Assembly: GCF_030867095.1 (NCBI RefSeq) | Contig: NC_081824.1 | Location: forward strand, 51,432,882-51,496,881 | Length of the DNA stretch: 64,000 nucleotides | Direction of reading: 5' to 3' | Source of the DNA: Alligator mississippiensis | Lineage: Eukaryota > Chordata > Crocodylia > Alligatoridae | In this document: in pieces, positions 12,701 to 21,631 of the stretch | Layout of the letters: every line of letters begins with the position of its first letter | Numbering within the stretch: the first letter of the stretch is position 1 | Notes under the pieces: generated by a model | Seen by the model: the letters and a program-made list of their open reading frames with translations, nothing else | The model's database searches: none | Told to the model about the DNA's origin: nothing | Made by a program: the position numbers and the translations under genes

Positions 12701-15700
12701 CTCCAACTTCAGTCACCACTTTTTCCTTCCAGGTGGGGATTGCTTCAAAAGACTCTCTATCAGTGGTCGAGAACACAAGAACACAAGCCTGGGCTCCTAA
12801 AAACAGACAAGGCAATTATACAACTAATGGACAGGAATAAAAACAAGCCTATGAAAAGGTATTTGGAAAATGGAGATTTTTCTCTTTATTCCAGAAGGGC
12901 AAAAACTTTAATTATTAGATTGTGTCAAACTGATAGGGAGCACCAAAAGGGAGACTAACTGGAGGTTTTGTGTAGTCATTACTGTCAGTTTTCAAGGTAA
13001 TTGCTATTCTGATACCTTCTAAGCTACTCCAGAAGTCAAAGAAAAAAGGGGTCTTAGGTGATGTTCACTAGTACAGGACCACCATTCAGATAGTGAATGC
13101 AAATAAGTACCTACATAGTCTTTAATATCTTTACAAGTGTTTCACATTGTCACTTAGCAATCTGCTTTTGGGATCATAAATTTTAATTTACGAATTTGGG
13201 TGAAATTATTCAGTAGAAATCTGGTTTGGAGAGCTTGGAAGAAATTTTGGTTCAAAATTAACACTTTCAGCCTTTCTTAAATTTCAGAGTTAATATTTTA
13301 AACACTCTTCAGAATAATTATTCAAATTCTAATTCACATTTACTCTATCAGGATGCTGTAGGGGAATATTTACTAACTTTTGTGCACAGTGCCAGGTATA
13401 CTGTTGCTACTGTGGTGATAAAATCTCATCTGAGTCTTGTCTGGGATCCCAATGCCATCAGCAAAAAGCCTTCTTAACGCTGAGCAAAAATATGTACACA
13501 CTTAATGATTCATGTCCCATGGAAACAACAGACCTTCTAGGTCGAGTCCAGTCTCCTATCATAGCCATCATACTATATCATTCCTTTCAAAAATATATCA
13601 AGCTTCATTTTAAAAGCAGTTGGATGTTTTGCACCCTCCACTACTGGAAGGCTGGAAAACCTGTACTAATTATTAGGAACTCTGGTCATTGTGCTAATAA
13701 TTATAAACTCTGGTCTAACTTCTAGCCTAAATTTATTCATGACCAGTTTAAACCTATTTGTTCTCATGCCAACATTGCCTTGTAAGATCAGATTATTTTC
13801 TCCAATGCACACTGCTTTGCATTTGCCAAGTTAGAACTTTACCTGCCGTCTTGTTACCCATCCGTCTATCTTACATCTTTCTGGAGTTCAGGAGTTCTAC
13901 ATAGCAGGCACATCCCCCTGGGAGCCTTACCATGCCCAGTTTTGGGTTCAAAAACCTCCATGACTCCAGCTTCTTTTAAGGTATCTTCATCTCCTGATCT
14001 AATTCTCAGAAGATCCCATCCCTATTTCCTTTCAACTATAACAGAAGAGAACTGATCTGTAACAGCAGATTTTAAAGAGGGTTTCTAGATTGTGCTGGCC
14101 CAAGCTATGAAAAGAAGGATGGCTTGTGATCTATAGCTGCCCTCCATATTTTAGGTATATGTTGCACATCACATCTAAACATGAATATTTCACTTGCTCA
14201 TTTGAAAACAGCTGTGTTTCAGAGCTTACTGAGGAAAAATGCATGGTACTGGCACTTGAAGTCTTTTAATCAAGACAGTAATGTACCATTTCCCCTTCCA
14301 GGGGACAACAATGGTTGAAAGTTTTCCATCGGTAAGAAGTATACCTGCAGGTTGAATGAGAGATTTTATATACATATGTAATTTACTATTCTCATGTCTC
14401 AGTAGAAGCTTTTAGGCAGTTTGGCTGTAAGAAATGCCTGTAAAAGCTTGATAAGGCTTCATTTTCACTATTTAAGAAAGGAGACACCAATTAATAAATT
14501 CTCTCTTATTTAGCTATAAACATTGCCAGAAGATCTTTCTTCTGAAGCTGGTATTTTTCTTACCAGAGTACAGTCAAAATCGCTAAGGCAGATATAGTCC
14601 TTACTCATGCAAATGAGTAAGGCACATTAAGTACCACTCATTTCCCCTCATCTGAAAATAAGAAATAGTATAGCAATCAAACCAGTTTTGCATAGCCATT
14701 AAAAAACCTGTATCCCTACTACTCAAATAAGAAGAAAACTTAAAGATTAAGTAAACTACATTGTTTTTCTCTTATTATCTATAAAAAGTACAGACCAAAT
14801 TATAAAGTTGTACTTACCTCTATAATAGGCCTTTGTTATAGCATCAAACTCCTCTTGACCTGCTGTGTCCCACAACATCAGCCTCACATCTTCATCATTA
14901 ACTCTGAAATAAAAGGTATAAATGTTTTATCAATACACTGGAGAGAGAGACTCCAAATTTAATTTTTCATTGTTAATATGTGCACTCCACTGAGTTTGGA
15001 CAAAGTCAATGAAGTAAGCACTGTCGCACACCTCCCTGTCTAGTGCAATGCTACAATAATCTAGTACAACATCATGGTGCTTAATTTCCACTTTTACAGA
15101 AAATATCTGAAGAGTGAAAACAAGTTACAAAAGGAATTCCAATCAGGGCTTATAAATCCTTCTCCCTAGAAGGCATAAAAACATTACTAAAAGAAAAACC
15201 TGACATTGCTCTGTTAATGTTTTTTTTAGTCAACTTACCATATTTTCCTCATACACAACACACAACCTCCCCCCCCCCCCCCCCCAAAAAAAAAAGTCTC
15301 CTCCAAATGGGGTGCATATATTAAGCAGGAAAGCTAGTTTTCTGATTAGGATAGAAGCACCCTGCTTAAGGTTCCTGCTTCACAATGCAGCAGCTGTTAC
15401 ATTACTCTTCAGACAGCTGAGAGAGCCAGTTGATTTAATGATCCATTGTTCTTCACTCAAGAGGTATCAATGATTGTCTCCCCGTTTTAATGCCTAACCT
15501 TTCTTAGGGCAAATTTGCTATCTGCTAACTGTTTCTGATCGCTCTTTTCCTGTTTCACAGCTCTGACAATTCTTTAGCTCTCTGCAAAATCACAGATCCA
15601 TCCATGAAAACCAGTCTTCAGCAACAGACAGGTTTACAGCTGTAGTTACATAAGAAAGGGAGGGGTAAGCAAGCTGAAGATAAGGTTCTATCCCAGCAAT

Positions 15701-16344
15701 ATGCAGCCATAACTCTGGACAAATCTTTTTATCTTTATTCTGCCTTTCAAAAACCAGGTGTGTGTCATATCCTGAGGTATGTTATATACAAGAAGATACG
15801 GGAATTATCTTAATGTTTTTCTCTCTGTTAAATATGATAAAATGTCATCTGTTTGCACGATAGTGTAACAGCCAGAAAATGTAGTATAATGACTTTTTTA
15901 GTACATGCTGTAGTTTGTTTTAGAATAATTATCATGTAGGAGTACTTTTGAGTTTCCTTTTCTATTAGATTTGCAACTATAAATTTGGCTCTTAGGTAAA
16001 AAAAACAAAATTATTCAATTAATAAATTAGCCTAATTTTTAGCTTTCTAAGCAAGTATGCAAAATAGAACGCCTTAGGTTTAGTCCGAGAAACACTAAAC
16101 CTTGAGATCTCAAGCTTCATAAACCTATAGCTTCAAAACAGCAACGAAAAAAGGAAAAAGAAATAATACAACATCTACTTAATACATACTGAATTTGTCT
16201 CTCCAAGAAATCTACTCCAATGGTTTTCTTGTAGTCTTTTGTAAAAATTCCTTTGCAATATCTTTGAATCATACTGGATTTCCCAACTGCTCCATTTCCT
16301 ACTACCACCACCTTGATGGCCACCTCCATGTCCTCCTCCAACAT
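6634..16344 (-). CDS. RAB23: RAB23, small GTPase of the Rab family (complete coding region, six exons)
   Basis: The joined exons 16344-16190, 14903-14818, 12796-12640, 9614-9532, 7689-7597 and 6770-6634 total 711 nt and encode 236 residues. Human RAB23 has 237. Visible GTPase motifs are G1 GNGAVGKS (16-23), switch-I T41, G3 DTAGQE (64-69), G4 NKID (121-124) and G5 SVK (151-153). The C-terminal CSIP (233-236) is a prenylation box identical to the one I recall for human RAB23. All introns are GT-AG and every phase closes. From family knowledge, RAB23 is a membrane-associated GTPase of endosomes and cilia that negatively regulates Hedgehog signalling; human loss causes Carpenter syndrome. The tail here is one residue shorter than human (VFNTAGSHSG against VFNTSGGSHSG). 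No stop or frameshift interrupts it, so it looks functional. The start is chosen because MLEEDMEVAIK is the conserved Rab23 N-terminus. Confidence 0.97.
7597..7689 (-). CDS. RAB23: RAB23 exon 6
   Basis: The exon is 93 nt, with acceptor ggcatttcag and donor GTAAGT. It encodes FKYLAEKYLQRLKQQTTEDP followed by ELVHTSSNKI, which is the end of the G domain and the start of the hypervariable tail. It aligns residue for residue with the mammalian FKYLAEKYLQ segment. Confidence 0.96.
8100..9210 (-). repeat. Old CR1/L3-like LINE remnant in RAB23 intron 5, antisense
   Basis: Stretches such as the one at 9090-9180 (tttgttcatagccagttagt and following) resemble the antisense 3' region of old CR1/L3-like LINEs common in turtles and crocodilians. 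A similar stretch lies at 13520-13810. The left part (8100-8430) is less certain. A Penelope-like element interrupts the region at 8545-8784. Confidence 0.4.
8545..8784 (+). mobile_element. Short Penelope-like retroelement with hammerhead-like motif, copy 1
   Basis: The 240-bp insertion is flanked by a perfect 13-bp repeat, cagaaatcaataa, at 8532-8544 and 8785-8797. It contains CTGACGA at 8641, a hairpin GGGTT-TTTG-AACCC at 8649-8662 and GAAG at 8663. This is the layout of a hammerhead-ribozyme core. It is nearly identical to 49242-49386 over the shared part. Assignment to the Penelope-like class is inferred from the ribozyme-like motif and the long duplication; a SINE is the alternative. Confidence 0.65.
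9532..9614 (-). CDS. RAB23: RAB23 exon 5
   Basis: The exon is 83 nt, with acceptor cttttatgcag and donor GTAAGA. It encodes EEAEALAKKLKLRFYRASVK followed by EDLNVTE, including the G5 SVK motif. The reading phase fits both neighbouring exons. Confidence 0.96.
10201..10543. mobile_element. hAT-type nonautonomous DNA transposon
   Basis: The terminal inverted repeats begin CAGTGGCATAACAAGCAGG on the left and CAGTAGTGTAACCAGAGG on the right (read inward). Flanking 8-bp sites agcatgga (10193-10200) and agcaaaga (10544-10551) match at 6 of 8, as expected for an old hAT duplication. It lies in RAB23 intron 4. Confidence 0.7.
10840..11406 (-). mobile_element. MITE family B, copy 1 (~570 bp)
   Basis: This is the reverse complement of the repeats at 15236-15802 and 57606-58125. 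Terminal inverted repeats of the type atgtattttcttgcacacaa and tacaatatgttcttgcatac are visible. It lies in RAB23 intron 4, directly beside the hAT element starting at 11416. It shows no coding capacity. Confidence 0.8.
11416..12216. mobile_element. hAT foldback element with long inverted arms
   Basis: The ends are TAGGGCTGTACGAAGC and, from the other side, TAGGGGTGTGCAAAGC. The 8-bp target sites ATAGGCAC (11408-11415) and ATAAGCAC (12217-12224) differ at one base. Both arms share several hundred bases in inverted order (for example ctacatacctcaaggtacca near 11583 and its complement near 12012), so the element can fold into a long hairpin. It carries no transposase. Open frames in its GC-rich middle are shadows. 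Confidence 0.88.
12220..12600. other. Intron sequence, nothing recognised
   Basis: Ordinary AT-rich intron 4 sequence lies between the hAT foldback element and RAB23 exon 4. Confidence 0.5.
12640..12796 (-). CDS. RAB23: RAB23 exon 4
   Basis: The exon is 157 nt, with acceptor ctgtttttag and donor GTAGGA. It encodes AQACVLVFSTTDRESFEAIP, then TWKEKVVTEVGDIPTVLVQ, then NKIDLLDDSCIK, with the G4 motif NKID. The last asparagine codon is split across the next junction. Confidence 0.96.
13520..13810 (-). repeat. Old CR1/L3-like LINE fragment, antisense
   Basis: In RAB23 intron 3 the segment around 13735-13790 (tgaccagtttaaacctattt and following) resembles the antisense 3' region of ancient CR1/L3-like LINEs. 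It is diverged, without identifiable ends. Confidence 0.4.
14818..14903 (-). CDS. RAB23: RAB23 exon 3
   Basis: The exon is 86 nt, with acceptor ttatttcag and donor GTAAGT. It encodes VNDEDVRLMLWDTAGQEEFD followed by AITKAYYR, including the G3/switch II motif DTAGQE. It is too short to stand out as an open reading frame and was found by matching the conserved protein and splice sites. Confidence 0.96.
15236..15802 (+). mobile_element. MITE family B, copy 2
   Basis: It aligns along its length with 57606-58125 and with the reverse complement of 10840-11406. Shared internal blocks include cctttcttagggcaaatttg and gataaggttctatcccagca-like segments. The terminal inverted repeats are of the type accatattttcctcatacac and cccgtatcttcttgtatata. 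It holds a C17-A10 homopolymer run at 15269-15295. It lies in RAB23 intron 2. Confidence 0.82.
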
Positions 16345-16402
16345 CTTTGCAACCGAGAAGATTCTTTAGGTACCTCAGGATCTCGAATTTTATGTCCCAG
16401 TT
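16190..16402 (-). CDS. RAB23: RAB23 exon 2 (first coding exon)
   Basis: This exon carries 58 nt of 5' UTR and codons 1-51 plus two bases. The acceptor is a pyrimidine-rich ...ccattacag ending at 16403. The ATG is at 16344-16342. The donor GTATGT starts at 16189. The exon encodes the P-loop GNGAVGKS and switch I (TIGVDF). The open frame continues a short way past the donor, but joining to exon 3 restores the conserved LERQIQVNDED, so the donor after ATTCA is correct. Confidence 0.96.
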
Positions 16403-16888
16403 CTGTAATGGAAGTAAATGTTATATTTGAAAAAAAATATTGTGAATAAAAAAGCAATGAGGATAGTCCTGTGGCTTGGTACTAGACTGGGATTCACAAG
16501 ATTTTGCTTTAGTTTCCAGGTGTCACAAGTTGCTTGTGTGACCTTTGGCAAGTCATTAAATCTCTCTCACTTGACTATTTAATTTAGAAGATTAATTCTA
16601 AAAATCATACATACACCTTATATTGTTTATTGATAAATCATTTGAATAGCAAATATTTTCTAGGACATGGACAATCACTACCTTTCAGCTTCCAATCTGT
16701 TAAATCAGAACAAAAATAATTATTTTGTCTATCTATTTAGACTGTGAATTTGTTAGGGTAAGGATATAGTCACACAGGGCTGACCACAATGGGCTCCTAT
16801 CTCTGGGTATTTAGAAGCAAACAAGATATGAATAATATATGGCAGTAATAACAAGGCATCACTTTGCATCCTCTACTTTTGCAAAAGA

Positions 16889-17109
16889 GGGCAAGGTGGC
16901 ACCTTGAAAACTAACTGATTTAGAAAGGCATAAGTTTTCTTGCACACACTACAGCTTATATCATCAGATATGATGATGCTTTCATTGCATCTAAACAAGT
17001 ATCAACTGTAGCCTAGGAAAGCTTATGCCTTCCTAAACCAGCTAGTCTTTAAGATGCCACCCTGCCCTGCCTTCTGCCTGACTTCAAACCAACATGGCTA
17101 CCCACCCCT
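16889..17109. mobile_element. Inverted pair of Penelope-like units in RAB23 intron 1
   Basis: The left half is antisense and the right half sense for the same repeat. gcataagttttcttg / cagctta... on the left mirrors gaaagcttatgccttcctaa on the right, and both end in a ggtggca motif. The insertion is flanked by an 18-bp repeat (16871-16888 and 17110-17127) matching at 17 of 18 positions. Read on the minus strand, the left half contains CTGATGA followed by GAAAA. Confidence 0.65.
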
Positions 17110-18199
17110 CTCTATTTTTGCAAAAGAAAACAAAAGTTTAGTATTAGTTCCACTCTAGCATTTCACAACTGTGAAAAACAGAACTAATGTATGTTGCTAT
17201 GGTTACCTGTGCCATAAGCTGCTTATGAAACTAGATTCACTTTAAGTCTTGAACAACTTGAGGTACATCCTAGCTGGCAAATATACACCCTATATTGTAT
17301 TGCTTTTGAATCCTGGAAATACACATCTGAAATACATAGTCAAATACATTTAAGTTATTGGTGCTTGTTTATTTTCAAAGACTTAATTTTTTTTGTCTCC
17401 TTGTGGCAGAATTCTTCCTCCAAGTTAAGGGCTGCCTATAATGAGTTCAAACTCCTTCATTTCACAGGGAAAAAATTATCTTAGCAGATTGTGTAAACAG
17501 GAAAATTTTGCATTTTGGTTACAAGAGATGTTTTTAGCTCTTATGGTTGATATTCCACCAAGTCCCGTAGTTGATGTCCCACCAAGCATCCACTGAAATC
17601 ACACCTGTGTCACTTATCTAAATAAAAAACAGGAACAGAACCTAATTCTACATGCATTTCTTTTACCTCTGTTGACAGTATTTGGATACCAGTTCTTTGG
17701 AAAATATCTGACTACTTAATTCATAAGCTTTATTGAGTCTATTACCATACAGCTTATAAATTGATTCCTGCGTGAAGGGCATTTTCCCCCCAGGAAGTAA
17801 ACTATCATCATCTTTGCAAGAAGCTGGGTACTGAAACTGTTTACTTATCTTTCAACATGTTACCTAGGTCCTTAAACTTCCTTAAAAGCACTAGGCAGTC
17901 TAAAAGGTATGACATTTGTTGGGAGTTAAAAAGGTCTTTGAACCATAGCAACTGTAAACCCAGGCTTCTCAAACTTGCTTAGTACAACATCCATGCTCCA
18001 CTTGGATCACTTGAGATACATATTTGCATACAAAATAATAGAGAAAAGTTACTGTATGCAATTGGTTATCATACATGTGTCACACCAAGCAGAATTTTCT
18101 ATCAAATGTTTTTGTAATGTTATAACGCTAATTCCCAATCGCTTTCATGCTCTCTTAATTTTAGGAGACTGCATTACTTTATACATATACAAACATATA

Positions 18200-18613
18200 C
18201 AGGCATCCCGCATCTTACGCACATTTAACTTGCGCAAATTCAACTATACGCGGGGGGGGGGGGGGGGGGGGCTAGAGTCTGCACGCAGCGCTGCGGCTTA
18301 CCTGGAGGCTCCGTCACTACCACGCTGCCAGCGGTGACCGCCTCTGACTCCAAAACCTCCCGCCGCCGCCATGGAGCCGTGCGGCCAGCCGCCGGTTGTG
18401 GTGATGGCCGGGCGGCACGCAGCCATCCCCACCACCACCCCACGCTGCGCCGCTGCCTCACAGCTCTAAGCACGGCTCCGCGGCAGCAGCGGGAGGTTTT
18501 GGAGGCAGAGGCAGTCACCGCTGGCACGGTAACATGCGATTTCACTATACGCGATATTCGCCTTTACGCGCTGCTTTTAGAATGTAACCCCCGCGTAAGA
18601 TGCGGAATGCCTG
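18200..18613. mobile_element. Tigger-like (Tc1/mariner superfamily) element next to the RAB23 CpG island
   Basis: Terminal inverted repeats match at 20 of 21 positions: CAGGCATCCCGCATCTTACG on the left and CAGGCATTCCGCATCTTACG read inward from the right. A TA dinucleotide stands at each side (18198-18199, 18614-18615). The interior is CpG-rich, starts with a G20 run (18252-18271) and carries no transposase. Confidence 0.93.
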
Positions 18614-18714
18614 TATGTAGGTATATAAAAAAGCTTCAAGCCAGACTGGAACTTAACAAATATTAATTACGTCCCCAAACTTTAAATAAGTGAAGGGGGC
18701 AAGTGAATAAGTAA

Positions 18715-19000
18715 TAACTGCTCAACCTCCACCCCGTGGGCCCAATGCAGCCTGCAGAGCAATTGTATCTGGCCTGTGGGCTCCCCATGGGTTGGGAAAT
18801 TTGGCAAGGGAGTGGTGGCCGTTCATATGGCCGCCCTGCCAAATTCCCAAACCCCAGGTCCCATGTGCCGGGTTGGAGCCAGGCCACATCCTCTTCCACC
18901 CAGGAGCCAGGCTAGGGCCAGACTGGGTCCCTTTCCCCCTGGTTGGGGCCAAATCACACTCCCTTCCCCCCTGCAGGACTGGGTCAAGCCCCCTTGCTCC
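18715..19000. repeat. Probable interspersed-repeat sequence at the island edge
   Basis: The GC-rich segment starting cctccaccccgtgggcccaa resembles inner parts of the hAT repeats seen elsewhere in the window (cggatccagccc, gggccagatg). No terminal repeats or target duplication were found, so the assignment is weak. Confidence 0.3.
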
Positions 19001-19810
19001 TGTGGGGCCGGGTCGGCGCTCAGCCATACCCCCTCCACATCCCCCCAGCCTTCCCCAAACCGCAGGGGGCTCCGTGAAGCCCGCTCCCTGCCCCCTCCCC
19101 GGGGCTGGACGCGCCCGCTGCGCCGCCTCCCGAGGCCGGGTCAGAACCGCCCGCCCGGCTCGTCTGGCCCCGCAAGCGGGAGGAGTGGTGCGGGCCAGAC
19201 CGCGGGCCAGCAGCCGGCCCACGGCCCCGGGTGCCACATGCCCCGCTGACTCCGGCCAGTCTGGGTGGCCCCGCCGGGCCGGGGCAGCAGTGGGGCCCGC
19301 GAGGGGCCCTGGGGCGCTGCCAGCACCGCTGCCCGGGGCCGGAGCTCCACACAAAGGGGCCCCCGCTCGGATGCGCCTCGCCCCGCTCCGGGCTGGCCCC
19401 CGCCCGCCCGCTCGCCCGCGCCGCCCGGCACTGACCCGGCGGTGGCGGCTCCGCCTCGCAGCCCGGCCGCACGGAGAAAACGGCTCGGCGGGGCCGGCCC
19501 AACCCGGACGCACATCCCGGCTCGCCCCGCCGGAAGCGCCGTCAGTGCCGCCGGCTCCGCTGGGGAGGCGCCCGCTCGCCGCCCTCAGCCTCGCCCCCGC
19601 CTCCCCGGGCAGCGGCTGCAGCCCGCCCCGCCCGGCTTCTCCTCAGCGGGCCGCGTGGGGGAGGCCTGTCCGCCCGCAGCCAAACCCCGGCGGCGCCGGC
19701 TTTGGTGACCCCGCTGCAGGCCGCCGCAGCGCCGGGTCTCGGACGGACGGGAGCGGGATCAGGATCAGGATCCGCGGCGGCGTGTGGGGGGCGCTTAGGC
19801 CCTGCTTTAC
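19000..19810. promoter_or_regulatory. RAB23: CpG island, probable RAB23 promoter and noncoding exon 1
   Basis: About 800 bp are strongly GC-rich and dense in CpG, unlike the AT-rich flanks. The stretch lies 2.6 kb upstream of the first coding exon. Exon 2 opens with a splice acceptor and 58 nt of 5' UTR, so a noncoding first exon must lie upstream, and this island is the natural place for it. One possible donor on the minus strand is GTCAGT at 19435. No start site can be read directly. The long open frames here on both strands are a by-product of GC content. A divergent plus-strand transcript is possible. Confidence 0.75.
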
Positions 19811-19904
19811 ACACCCCACAAACCGCCGCTTGCAGTAGTGGGGTTTCACCGCGCTGTCTGAGTGGGGTGCACACTCCTTTTTCTTTCTGGTAAATGTTTT
19901 GTGT

Positions 19905-20160
19905 TCTAAGTCTAATTGGTTCTCAATCTTTTTGATTGAGCAGCGTTCAATCGAGGTCTGTGTGGCGCTACTACCAAGAAGTATCCTCAACCCCCGGCTC
20001 AGAAGCCGGGGGCTTCAGATACTCCCAAATCCACTGGTGGGCGTCCTACGTGCAGGCCCAAGTCCAGAGGCTTGGGGTTCAGATGCCCGAGTCTCGCTTG
20101 CCATTAGCCAGTGGCCACAGGAGCAAGCTAACAAGAAGTCGCCCATTTCCATAACGTAGG
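19905..20160 (+). repeat. Unassigned repeat L, copy 1
   Basis: It is homologous to 34335-34570 (ggggcttcagatactcccaa against ggggcttcagatattccaaa, then long matches to cccatttccataa). Both copies keep an open frame with similar peptides, for example GFRYSQIHWWASYVQAQ here. The family was not recognised. It may be part of a larger DNA transposon. Confidence 0.55.
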
Positions 20161-20649
20161 TGTGTGCCAAGATCCTCCTGCTGGAAGCCGGCCAGCGGGA
20201 AGCTAATTACAAGACTCGTAGGGCGTCCTGCCCGCGGTGCATTGGACTTGATGACCCTTTGCTACACAGTGCTATTTAAATCCATTTCAGTCTAAGCAAC
20301 AGAGCAGTGTTGCCACTACACTTGATTTTAGCCCACAAGAGGCCGAAGGGATCTACGCTTGATCTGAGCCACAAGGCCCCTGAGTTTATTTTCCATGCCT
20401 CAGTGCAGCAGCATTGCTTTATAGCGGGGGACCTGAGACAGGAAGACGTTAGGGCTCTACTAACAATGCACAATTCTAGATGGGGAAAGGCCTCTTTTTT
20501 TCCCCCCAAGCCTAAACCTGCAATGAAGCCCTGCACTCAGAAGAAGAGGCTGGTTCTTGCTACCTATGAAATGTTGGTTGAAATCTTTTTGTCCAGTGTC
20601 ACATAATAACTGCACAGCAGAGACAGGGATAGAATCGAATTATCTAGGG

Positions 20650-21273
20650 CAGGGTGTTAAATTCACATTGGGCACCAGGCTGTATCCAGACTATGGGGGC
20701 TACTTGGGGACCGGATCCAGCCCAGGGCATAGTGGGGTGCCTCATGGGGACAGCAACAGCAGTTGCAGCAGGATCATGGGATCATAGAAAATTAGGGTTG
20801 GAAGGGACCTGAGGAGGTCATCTAGTCCAACCTCCTGCTCAAAGCTGGACCATCCCCAACTAGATCATCCCAGCCAAGACTTTGTCTAGCTGGGTCTTAA
20901 CTTCCCGGGATGGAGAGTCCATAACCTCTCTAGGTAATTTTGGCTGATATTCAGCTTTTTGTCCACCGTAACCCCCAGGACCTTTTCTGCAGAGCTGCTG
21001 CAGTAGCTGCTTTGACAGCTATAGGGCAAGCAGACATGGTGTGGGCTTGCAAGCAGGAGATTAGGTGACTGCAGGGCAACGAAAGTCTGTGTTATGCAGC
21101 CCTTGCTTGTCCCTGCCACTGAGGTCCGTGTTCACTGGGGTCCCAGGTTTCTGAATTCTGTAGCCGGTCCCGTCCACCACTGGCCACACATGCAGACTTC
21201 ATAGCTTGGCAGGCTGGATGGAGTGACTCAGTGGGTTGGATCTGGTCTGTGGGCCAGATGTTTGACACCTTTG
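20650..21273. mobile_element. hAT-type element holding a CR1 insertion
   Basis: The ends read CAGGGTGTTAAATTCACATT on the left and CAAAGGTGTCAAACATCTGG inward from the right, a common hAT terminus in reptiles. The 8-bp flanks atctaggg (20642-20649) and ctttaggg (21274-21281) match at 6 of 8. The interior is split by a CR1 at about 20780-21000. Confidence 0.75.
20780..21000 (-). mobile_element. CR1 fragment inside the hAT element
   Basis: This is an antisense CR1 3' end (atcatagaaaattagggttg ... tagctgggtcttaact). It then jumps to a more upstream segment that translates as SAEKVLGVTVDKKLNISQ, showing an internal deletion. It belongs to the subfamily also present at 26.07 and 37.0 kb. Confidence 0.85.
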
Positions 21274-21631
21274 CTTTAGGGAACCGTTCAGAAGCTTCAA
21301 CTTTGAGACTGTTCTCTGGTGCTGTAATCCCCCTCACTTTGAGACTGTTGTCTTTTGTGAAGAACTGCAGGCAAAAGAATGAAAGAGCTGAGAGACCTGC
21401 AAAGAAAAATGCAGGGGCTACTGAAGGAAGGCACAGAAGGAAGGCACAGAAGGAAGACAGGTACAAAAAGAATTAGAAGAAACAGAGCAAACGATAGATG
21501 ATTTAAAAGAAAGATAAATGAGAAAATGTTTTTAGCACAAGCACCCCGAGTGGGAGAAAGCAAAGAGTGGTCCTAGTACTTTTCAGCTAGGGTGAAGATG
21601 GCAAAATGAGCTAAAAGCAGTGTGAGGTGGT

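Noticed and set aside
16117-16344. 75-residue protein ending at an in-frame stop after RAB23 exon 2
   Set aside because: The residues after QIQ come from reading through a consensus splice donor; exon 3 restores the conserved sequence.
18722-19874. Long open frames on both strands (up to 348 codons)
   Set aside because: They overlap in many frames within the GC-rich CpG island, are proline/arginine/alanine-rich and show no domain; they are compositional.
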